Positions 58,218 through 64,000 of a stretch of DNA of 64,000 bases are shown one piece after another (within the stretch, counting starts at the first letter, position 1; every line of letters starts with the position of its first letter). Source of the stretch: Olsenella urininfantis (GTDB lineage: Bacteria > Actinomycetota > Coriobacteriia > Coriobacteriales > Atopobiaceae); the NCBI RefSeq assembly GCF_900155635.1, contig NZ_LT732540.1:1420003-1484002 (forward strand). The letters are read 5' to 3'. Under the pieces are notes generated by a model. The model had not been told where the DNA came from and did not search any database. It saw only the letters and a program-made list of their open reading frames with translations. Both the position numbers and the translations under genes were made by a program.

Positions 58218-59423
58218 CTACTCGATGATCGTGGAGACACGACCATCGCCGACGGTGTGGCCGCCCTCGCGGATGGCGAAGCGGAGACCCTGCTCCATGG
58301 CGATGGGGTGGATGAGCTCGCAGGAGACCGTGATGTGGTCGCCAGGCATGGCCATCTCGACCTTGCCGCCGTTGGCGTCGGTGAGCTCCTGGATGTCACC
58401 GGTGACGTCCGTGGTGCGGAAGAAGAACTGGGGGCGGTAGCCGGAGAAGAACGGGGTGTGACGGCCGCCCTCGTCCTTGGTCAGGACGTAGATCTCGCCG
58501 GTGAACTTCTTGTGCGGGGTAACGGAGCCGGGCTTGCAGATGACCTGGCCGCGCTGGATGTCCTCGCGCTTGATGCCGCGGAGGAGCAGGCCGACGTTGT
58601 CGCCAGCCTCGCAGAAGTCCATGGTCTTGCGGAACATCTCGATGCCGGTGCAGACGGTGCTCTGGTTGTCCTTGATGCCGACGATCTCGACGGGCTCGTT
58701 GAGCTTGAGCTCACCGCGCTCGACACGGCCGGTGGCGACGGTGCCGCGGCCGGAGATGGTCATGACGTCCTCGATGGCCATCAGGAAGGGCTTCTCGTTG
58801 TCACGGGCGGGCGTGGGGATGTAGGAGTCGACCTGGTGCATGAGCTCCACGACGGAGTCGATCCACTTCTGCTCGCCGTTGAGGGCGCCGAGGGCGGAGC
58901 CGCGGACGATGGGGAGGTCGTCTCCGGGGAAGTCGTACTCGGAGAGGAGGTCACGGGTCTCCATCTCGACGAGGTCGATGAGCTCGTCGTCGTCAACCAT
59001 GTCGCACTTGTTCAGGAAGACGATGATGTAGGGCACGCCGACCTGACGGGCGAGCAGGATGTGCTCGCGGGTCTGGGCCATGGGGCCGTCGGTGGCGGCG
59101 ATGACCAGGATGGCGCCATCCATCTGAGCGGCACCGGAGATCATGTTCTTGACGTAGTCGGCGTGGCCGGGGCAGTCGACGTGAGCGTAGTGACGCTCCC
59201 AGGTCTCGTACTCGACGTGAGAGACGGAGATGGTGATGCCGCGCTGACGCTCCTCGGGAGCCTTGTCGATGTTCTCGAAGGCAGTGAAGTTGGCCTTGCA
59301 GCCCTCGGTCTCGGACAGGACCTTGGTGATAGCGGCGGTAAGGGTGGTCTTACCGTGGTCAACGTGACCAATGGTACCAATGTTTACGTGCGGCTTGGAA
59401 CGATCGAACTTCTCCTTGGCCAT
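58218..59423 (-). CDS. tuf: Elongation factor Tu
   Basis: EF-Tu delivers aminoacyl-tRNA to the ribosome. The 401 aa GTPase has [18 protein letters not shown], switch [27 protein letters not shown] and NKCD, then domains II and III ([31 protein letters not shown]). AAGGAGGA lies 6 bp before the ATG. It is downstream of the tRNA-Tyr-Thr-Met cluster on the same strand and away from the str operon. It is the only tuf copy in the window. Confidence 0.97.
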   Translation of the reverse strand: MAKEKFDRSKPHVNIGTIGHVDHGKTTLTAAITKVLSETEGCKANFTAFENIDKAPEERQRGITISVSHVEYETWERHYAHVDCPGHADYVKNMISGAAQMDGAILVIAATDGPMAQTREHILLARQVGVPYIIVFLNKCDMVDDDELIDLVEMETRDLLSEYDFPGDDLPIVRGSALGALNGEQKWIDSVVELMHQVDSYIPTPARDNEKPFLMAIEDVMTISGRGTVATGRVERGELKLNEPVEIVGIKDNQSTVCTGIEMFRKTMDFCEAGDNVGLLLRGIKREDIQRGQVICKPGSVTPHKKFTGEIYVLTKDEGGRHTPFFSGYRPQFFFRTTDVTGDIQELTDANGGKVEMAMPGDHITVSCELIHPIAMEQGLRFAIREGGHTVGDGRVSTIIE

Positions 59424-59475
59424 TGCCGTCCTCCTTAAGAAACAACCCTCGGGCCATCTTGCTTCTACTTATATT

Positions 59476-59498
59476 TCAAAAGGCGCCGAAGCGCCTTA
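59476..59498 (-). terminator. Short hairpin between tRNA-Met and tuf
   Basis: AAGGCGC pairs with GCGCCTT (loop TTCG), followed by TTGAAATATAAG. It may be a processing or partial termination signal, since no separate tuf promoter is obvious. Confidence 0.5.
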
Positions 59499-59505
59499 AG
59501 AATTC

Positions 59506-59582
59506 TGGTACCGGTGACTGGATTCGAACCAGTGACATCGCGGGTATGAGCCGCGTGCTCTAACCAGCTGAGCTACACCGGC
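59506..59582 (-). tRNA. tRNA-Met (anticodon CAT)
   Basis: Acceptor GCCGGTG/CACCGGT (G1 pairs with U72), anticodon loop CTCATAC with stem GCGGG-type pairing, T-arm ACTGG-TTCGAAT-CCAGT, CCA encoded. The paired first position argues for an elongator rather than an initiator tRNA. Confidence 0.93.
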
Positions 59583-59602
59583 AAGGTGCCTGCCTGAAAA
59601 CA

Positions 59603-59678
59603 TGGAGCCCGCGACCGGATTCGAACCGGTGACCTCTTCGTTACCAACGAAGTGCTCTACCGACTGAGCTACACGGGC
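59603..59678 (-). tRNA. tRNA-Thr (anticodon GGT)
   Basis: Acceptor GCCCGTG/CGCGGGC, anticodon stem TTCGT/ACGAA with loop TGGTA-type carrying GGT, T-arm CCGG-TTCGAAT-CCGG, CCA encoded. Confidence 0.94.
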
Positions 59679-59681
59679 GAA

Positions 59682-59765
59682 TGGTGGGGATACCTGGACT
59701 CGAACCAGGGAACCCAGAGGGAGCGGATTTACAGTCCGCCGCAGTTGCCGCTGTGCCATATCCCC
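59682..59765 (-). tRNA. tRNA-Tyr (anticodon GTA)
   Basis: Class II tRNA of 84 nt with a long variable arm. Acceptor GGGGATA/TATCCCC, anticodon loop CTGTAAA, T-arm CCTGG-TTCGAGT-CCAGG, CCA encoded. First tRNA after the promoter at 59816-59844. Confidence 0.94.
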
Positions 59766-59815
59766 ATTCACGCTTTCAAGCTGCTCGCTTGGGAGTTCCC
59801 TTGCAAGCGGGGGAA

Positions 59816-59844
59816 ATATTACGACTCGATAAACCCATTGTCAA
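59816..59844 (-). promoter_or_regulatory. Strong promoter of the tRNA-Tyr-Thr-Met(-tuf) unit
   Basis: The -35 TTGACA (59839-59844), a 17-bp spacer and -10 TAATAT (59816-59821) on the minus strand. This is the closest match to consensus seen in the window. Confidence 0.82.
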
Positions 59845-59960
59845 CGTAATCCACGCAGCCGGGCGTATCTTTCCCACGAATCCTGCACAAAGCGAGGTAG
59901 ACGCCACTTTTTTGCTCCTGCCGAAGGCAGAGTCGGCTTCTTGGCCATAAAATTCCCGGC

Positions 59961-59988
59961 AAGAAAAAGCCGGGGATGTTCCCCGGCC
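59961..59988 (-). terminator. Terminator after tRNA-Thr(TGT)
   Basis: GCCGGGG pairs with CCCCGGC around 5 nt, followed by TTTTTCTTG on the minus strand. Confidence 0.9.
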
Positions 59989-59999
59989 GGCTTGGTCTC

Positions 60000-60075
60000 T
60001 GGAGCTGGTGGCCGGACTCGAACCGGCGACAACTAGTTTACAAGACTAGGGCTCTACCAACTGAGCTACACCAGC
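60000..60075 (-). tRNA. tRNA-Thr (anticodon TGT)
   Basis: Acceptor GCTGGTG/CACCAGC, anticodon loop CTTGTAA with stem CTAGT/ACTAG, T-arm GCCGG-TTCGAGT-CCGGC, CCA encoded. It is a separate unit closed by its own terminator. Confidence 0.94.
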
Positions 60076-60121
60076 GCCTGCGCATTGCAGCATGATAGCG
60101 CCTCCGTCACCGGCGCGCCAG

Positions 60122-60664
60122 CTACAGCTGGGACCTGCCGAGAAGCGCATCGAGCCTTGCGCGCGTGCCCGGGTCGAGGCGGTCCTCCAGCGTGAGCTTG
60201 CGCGCCGTCCGATCCTGGAGCTCGCGCTCGATGTCCGCGTTCATCTGCGCCACGTCCGTCACCAGCACGTCGCTGGAGATGCGTGTCACGGGGACTCCCC
60301 CCACCGTCGCCCTGATCGCGTTGTCGGAAGTGATGACCGTGACCTCCCGGGGCTGAAGGCGCGCACCGGTCACCAGGCGCTCGATGACCTCGTCGGCGCT
60401 CTGCCCCGCCTCCGAGAAGATTACGCGGATCCCAGCCTTGCCCAGGTTCGGCCTGTCGGGGGAGACGTTCCCGGCGGCGTCGAAGACCACAACCGCCTCG
60501 TAGCGGCCCTGGGCGTAGGCGGCGACGTCTGCGATGAGCCTCTCGCGCGCGCTCTCGAAGGGGTCCGCCCCGTCTGCCTCGCCCATGAGGGACATGTAGC
60601 TGGGCGACTTGAAGATGACGTTGTAGCCATCCACGACCAGCAGCTCTCCGGAGCGGCTAGGCAC
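60122..60664 (-). CDS. NYN-domain ribonuclease, YacP/Rae1-like
   Basis: A 180 aa PIN/NYN-fold protein (LLVVDGYNVIFKSP, AVVVFDAAG, SADEVIERLV, VTVITSDNAIRATV), with the acidic residues of the nuclease site present. In Bacillus the homologue Rae1 cuts mRNA in the ribosomal A site. Start GTG 60664 overlaps the rlmB stop by 8 bp. The order cysS-rlmB-yacP matches the conserved Gram-positive cysS-mrnC-rlmB-yacP cluster, here without mrnC. Confidence 0.9.
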   Translation of the reverse strand: MPSRSGELLVVDGYNVIFKSPSYMSLMGEADGADPFESARERLIADVAAYAQGRYEAVVVFDAAGNVSPDRPNLGKAGIRVIFSEAGQSADEVIERLVTGARLQPREVTVITSDNAIRATVGGVPVTRISSDVLVTDVAQMNADIERELQDRTARKLTLEDRLDPGTRARLDALLGRSQL

Positions 60665-61610
60665 GGCTCCCCTCTCCCTGGCCCTGGCGCCTGAGCCACT
60701 CGTAGCACATGACGGTTGCCGCCTGGGCCACGTTGAGCGACTCCACGCGCCCGCGCTGCGGCAGCCGGCGCTCGAAATCGCACCTCTCGCGCAGGAGACG
60801 GGAGATGCCCTCTCCCTCTGAGCCCATAACCAGGCAGAGCCTGCCTGCCAGGGGGGCCTCCCACACGCTCTGCTCGGCGTGCTCGGTGGCGCCGGCGACC
60901 CAGAAGCCCGCGCGCTTGATCTGGTCTACGGCGCCGGCCAGGTTGGGCACCTGGGCGATGGGCAGGTGCATGACGGCGCCAGCGGAGGTCTTGTAGGCGC
61001 CCACCCCCACGCTGGCGGCGCGCGCCTTGGCAATGACCACGCCCGCGGCCCCAACCACCTCGGCAGAGCGCACGATGGCGCCAAAGTTCCCCTCGTCGGT
61101 CACATGGTCAAGCAGGACAATGAGGCCGTCGCCGGGCCCGGCTGCGGCGATGACCTCCGAGAGGTCGCTGTAGGCAAAGGGCCTGGTCTGGGCGACGAGG
61201 CCCTGATGGGCCCCATGGGAGCTCAGCGCGTCCAGGCGAGGCTTCGGCACGAATTCGATGGGAACGCCCGCCGCGGAGGCACGCTCCACCAGCCGTGCGA
61301 GGGTCTGGTCCTGGCCGTCGGATCCCGCCTGGACCAGCACGCGCCTCAGGGGGAGGCCGCTCTCGAGCGCCTCGGCGAGGGCGCGCCTGCCCTCGAGCAG
61401 GCCGACCTCGTGGCCCTCGGAGCGAGGGGCGCGCCCATGCGCCGCAGGTGCGGACCTGCCGGCGTGGGCGTTGCGGCCGCGAGACCCTGCCTGGCGCTGC
61501 CCCCTGACCTGCTGGCCGGGCTGGGGGGAGCCGCCCTTCCTTCCGGGCTTGGGCGGTTGGGGGGAACGGCCCTGGGCGCGCCTTCCCTGTCCCTTGGGCA
61601 TGCCCCTCAC
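60657..61610 (-). CDS. rlmB: 23S rRNA (guanosine-2'-O-)-methyltransferase, RlmB/TrmH family
   Basis: SPOUT methyltransferase that modifies G2251 in the P loop. The substrate-binding L7Ae-like domain starts at LLEGRRALAEALESGLPLRR. The knotted SAM domain has VLLDHVTDEGNFGAIVRSAE, CLVMGSEGEGISRLLRERCD and SLNVAQAATVMCYEWLR. The first 65 or so residues are a G/R/P/Q-rich basic extension absent from short homologues. GTG 61610 abuts the cysS stop and has AGAGGG 5 bp upstream; ATG 61601 is the alternative. Total 317 aa. Confidence 0.93.
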   Translation of the reverse strand: MRGMPKGQGRRAQGRSPQPPKPGRKGGSPQPGQQVRGQRQAGSRGRNAHAGRSAPAAHGRAPRSEGHEVGLLEGRRALAEALESGLPLRRVLVQAGSDGQDQTLARLVERASAAGVPIEFVPKPRLDALSSHGAHQGLVAQTRPFAYSDLSEVIAAAGPGDGLIVLLDHVTDEGNFGAIVRSAEVVGAAGVVIAKARAASVGVGAYKTSAGAVMHLPIAQVPNLAGAVDQIKRAGFWVAGATEHAEQSVWEAPLAGRLCLVMGSEGEGISRLLRERCDFERRLPQRGRVESLNVAQAATVMCYEWLRRQGQGEGSRA

Positions 61611-63092
61611 CTACGCCCTCTTGCTGCGCAGGCGAGCGCCGGCAGCTGTGTCCTCGACCATGAGCCCCAGGGCGGCGATGCCGTCGCGAATGGCGTCGGC
61701 AACGGCCCAGTTCTTCTCGGTGCGGGCAACCTGACGCGCGGCGAGGAGCGCCTCGGCCGCGGCGCTCGCGGAGCCGCCCTCGAATCCCGCCTGCTCGCGC
61801 GCCAGCTCGACCAAACCGGCAGGGAGCTCGTCCTCCTCATTGGCGGCGCTGAGCTCCAGGCCCAGGACTGCGCAGAGCTCCTGAAGGGTGTCCGCGGCCC
61901 TCAGCGTCACGGCCGCCGCGGCGGCGCCTGCCACCTGGGCGAGATAGGTGTTGGCCGAGGTCACCAGGCCGAAGAGGGCGGCAAGGGCGCCGGAGCTGTT
62001 GAAGTCGTCGTCCATCTGACGGGCGAACTCTGCCTGCGCCTCCTGGATCGACGCCGAGAGGGCGCGGTCGGCCTCGGTGAGCTCGGAGCCCATCGGGGAG
62101 TTCTCCGCAGCCCAGCGCAGGTTCTTGATGCAGCTCGCAAGGCGCTCGGCGTTGTTGGTCGCGCCATCAAGCAGCTCGAAGCGGAAGTCGAGCGAGGAGC
62201 GGTAGTGGGTCTGGAGCATGAGCAGGCGCACCGCGTCTGCGGAGTACTTGTCCAAGACCTCCTTGAGCGTGTAGAAGTTGCCCAGGCTCTTGGACATCTT
62301 CTCCCCGTCAACGCGCAGCATCCCCGTGTGCATCCAGCAGTTGGCAAGCGGGGCGTGCCACGCACAGCTTGCCTGGGCGCACTCGTTCTCGTGGTGGGGG
62401 AACACCAGGTCCTGGCCTCCCCCGTGGATGTCGATGGGGGTGCCCAGGTAGTGATGAATCATGGCGCAGCACTCGGTGTGCCAGCCGGGGCGACCGTCGC
62501 CCCAGGGGCTTGGCCAGCTGGGCTCCCCGGGCTTCGCCGCCTTCCAGAGGGCGAAGTCGAACGGGTCGCGCTTGTCCTCATTCACCTCGACGCGCTCCCC
62601 CGCGCGCAGCTGGTCGAGGTCGCGGCCAGAGAGAACGCCGTAGTCGCCGTCGGAGCGGACGGAGAAGTACACGTCCCCGTTGTCCGCGACATAGGCGTTG
62701 CCCTGCTCTATGAGGGAGGAGATCATCTCCTGCATCGCCTCGATCTCGCGCGTGGCGCGCGGGCGGACGTCCGGGTCCATGATGTTGAAGCGATGCATCT
62801 GCTCGATGAACGCGCAGGAGTACTCCTCGGCGACCTCGGCGGCGCTTCGGCCCTCCTCGTTGGCGCGCTTGATGATCTTGTCATCCACGTCCGTGAGGTT
62901 CTGGGCAAAGGTAACCTGGTAGCCCTTGTAGATGAGGTAGCGACGAATCACGTCGAACGAGAGGAAGGTGCGGGCGTTGCCGATGTGTATCTGGTCGTAG
63001 ACGGTGGGCCCGCAGACATACATGCGAACCTTCCCCTCCTCCACGGGCACGAGCTCCTGCTTGCGATGGCTCTGGCTGTTGTATACGAGCAT
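61611..63092 (-). CDS. cysS: Cysteine--tRNA ligase
   Basis: Class I synthetase, 493 aa. It has the zinc cysteine in YVCGPTVYDQIHIGNARTF with HIGN, the C/H zinc ligands in WHTECCAMIHHYLG and HHENECAQ, and the KMSKS loop (DGEKMSKSLGN). The C-terminal anticodon-binding part is somewhat longer than in E. coli (461 aa). ATG 63092 has AAGGAGAA upstream. It leads the cysS-rlmB-NYN RNase operon. Confidence 0.95.
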   Translation of the reverse strand: MLVYNSQSHRKQELVPVEEGKVRMYVCGPTVYDQIHIGNARTFLSFDVIRRYLIYKGYQVTFAQNLTDVDDKIIKRANEEGRSAAEVAEEYSCAFIEQMHRFNIMDPDVRPRATREIEAMQEMISSLIEQGNAYVADNGDVYFSVRSDGDYGVLSGRDLDQLRAGERVEVNEDKRDPFDFALWKAAKPGEPSWPSPWGDGRPGWHTECCAMIHHYLGTPIDIHGGGQDLVFPHHENECAQASCAWHAPLANCWMHTGMLRVDGEKMSKSLGNFYTLKEVLDKYSADAVRLLMLQTHYRSSLDFRFELLDGATNNAERLASCIKNLRWAAENSPMGSELTEADRALSASIQEAQAEFARQMDDDFNSSGALAALFGLVTSANTYLAQVAGAAAAAVTLRAADTLQELCAVLGLELSAANEEDELPAGLVELAREQAGFEGGSASAAAEALLAARQVARTEKNWAVADAIRDGIAALGLMVEDTAAGARLRSKRA

Positions 63093-63538
63093 GGGGCGTT
63101 CTCCTTTTTGCGCATGCGCGGTCAGACGCTACCTTACACGTTTTTTGCGCCGACGAGGGCAGCGGGCAGACGAGAGGGCGCGTAGGCAGAGGCCCTCGGC
63201 TGACTGGGGCGCGCGAAGGAGCTCCCTGACACGCGCAGGGCCGCGCGACCGCGCGCTCGCCCACCCCCACGGGTGACGACGGTGGGTCAAAGCGTCATCT
63301 GAGGTGTTCCGCCACCAAAAAGCACGCATCTACACGCCTGCGGGAGCCCATGCGGTGGGTAGATGCGCGGGTTTCCTCCGAGAAGGGGCTTGGGTCGCGC
63401 GTTCGCCTACCGATTCGGGGCGCGGGGGGGGTGGGCCAACAGGGAAGTTCTCGGGCTTTTGAGGCGAGAGGTGCGTGTTTGACCACCCGGCAGGCGCCCG
63501 GAGGAGGGGCGCCGCAGCTCAAGCAGCCGCGCTGTGGC
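63093..63538. other. 446-bp non-coding gap between ispF and cysS with a palindrome
   Basis: No gene can be supported here. It holds an imperfect inverted repeat, CGCATCTACACGCC (63325-63338) with GGTGGGTAGATGCG (63354-63367), and a GGCGCCC/GGGGCGCC hairpin near 63490-63511 without a T-run. A cysS promoter is expected near 63100-63200, but no good -35/-10 pair was found. Confidence 0.5.
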
Positions 63539-64000
63539 CTAGATCCTCTCGAGCAGGCAGACGGCCCACGCGGCAATGCCCTCTTCCCTGCCCACGAAGC
63601 CAAGGTGCTCAGTTGTGGTGGCGGACACGCCCACGCTCGAGGGGTCCACGCCCAGGGCAGAGGAAAGGCGCTCCCGCATCGCCTCCCGATAGGGAGACAG
63701 GCGCGGTGACTGGGCCGCCACGGTGCAGTCGCAGTCCAGGATCGCAAACCCCCTCTGGCGCACCAGAGCAGACACCTGGCTCAGCAGCCGGCAGGAGTCA
63801 GCATCCCTGTAGGCTGGGTCCGTGTCCGGGAAGAGCCTCCCTATGTCCCCCTCCCTCAGGGCGCCGAGCAGGGCATCCATCAACGCGTGCGCGAGAACGT
63901 CGGCGTCAGAGTGACCCGCGAGCCCGCGAGCGGACTCTATGCGCACCCCTCCCAGGACGAGGGGTCGCCCCTCGGCGAACGCGTGGACGTCAAACCCATG
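63539..64000 (-). CDS. ispF: 2-C-methyl-D-erythritol 2,4-cyclodiphosphate synthase, 3' part (cut by right edge)
   Basis: IspF forms the cyclodiphosphate in the MEP isoprenoid pathway. The frame is open to the window end and reads HGFDVHAFAEGRPLVLGGV there, so only the first few residues are missing. The zinc ligands are visible in GFDVH and in AGHSDADVLAHALMDALLGA; FPDTDPAYRDADSCRLL and SATTTEHLGFVGREEGIAAW follow. In many genomes it pairs with ispD just upstream, outside this window. It provides precursors for the polyprenyl synthase type of enzyme seen at the other end. Confidence 0.95.
   Translation of the reverse strand, partial: HGFDVHAFAEGRPLVLGGVRIESARGLAGHSDADVLAHALMDALLGALREGDIGRLFPDTDPAYRDADSCRLLSQVSALVRQRGFAILDCDCTVAAQSPRLSPYREAMRERLSSALGVDPSSVGVSATTTEHLGFVGREEGIAAWAVCLLERI

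Noticed and set aside
63129..63329. A 66-codon minus-strand frame upstream of cysS
   Set aside because: It has no ribosome binding site or similarity and is Arg-rich, as expected for random GC-rich sequence.

Overview
The window is a GC-rich, densely coded chromosomal segment. The gene order rpmG-tRNA-Trp-secE-nusG-rplKA-rplJL-rpoBC-rpsL-rpsG-fusA-rpsJ-(S10/spc/alpha genes)-rplQ-ecfA-ecfT-truA, Gram-positive type surface features (an LPXTG sorting signal, an LCP-like protein) and the DUF969/DUF979/pcp and NfnAB-like loci point to an actinobacterial Coriobacteriia genome, probably an Olsenella/Atopobium relative. The class-level call is an inference from content and order. There is no rRNA, CRISPR array or recognisable transposase.

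Layout. 1-7227 (+): the end of a polyprenyl diphosphate synthase gene, a peptidoglycan-binding protein, then a two-component system and an FtsX/MacB-type ABC exporter, separated by two large palindromes. 7401-11080 (+): tRNA-Gln, glmU, prs and a zinc-ribbon membrane protein. 11155-13523 (-): pcp with the DUF979/DUF969 membrane pair. 13679-16683 (+): pth and an NfnAB/GltA-like flavoprotein pair. 16949-23026 (-): pyrE, a glycosyltransferase, an LCP-like anchored protein, truA and the ECF transporter core. 23126-59423 (-): one almost continuous translation and transcription supercluster (ribosomal proteins, RNA polymerase alpha, beta and beta-prime, EF-G, EF-Tu, SecY/SecE, NusG, IF-1, Adk, Map). 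59506-60075 (-): four tRNAs. 60122-64000 (-): a NYN-domain RNase, rlmB, cysS and the 3' part of ispF.

The supercluster is broken in four places by material that does not belong there. (1) A SmtB/CzrA-type zinc-sensing ArsR regulator and a palindromic element lie between rpoC and rpsL. (2) A DUF559-like nuclease-fold gene on the opposite strand, bracketed by an inverted pair of identically built 54-bp palindromic repeats, lies between rpsJ and rplC. (3) The 3' remnant of an LPXTG surface protein sits between rplX and rplE, enclosed by two terminator-like hairpins. (4) Another palindromic element lies between secY and adk. Terminators at rpsJ and rplX mean that the classical S10-spc operon must be made as separate transcripts here. 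Strong -35/-10 matches are visible upstream of rpsL, rplJ, rpmG and the tRNA-tuf cluster, and weaker ones upstream of rplC, rpoB, infA, tRNA-Gln and glmU.

The most striking protein-level observation is in RpoC. After the normal end of beta-prime there is an extension of about 210 residues. It contains a domain that aligns without gaps to the C-terminal domain of the RpoA encoded in the same window (23 of 61 identities by eye), keeping the counterparts of the alpha-CTD DNA-contact residues R265, N268, G296 and K298. This suggests an RNA polymerase with an additional alpha-CTD-like module on beta-prime. A second novelty is a family of about 153-bp elements with two concentric inverted repeats (motif GACAACAA) found three times in intergenic DNA.
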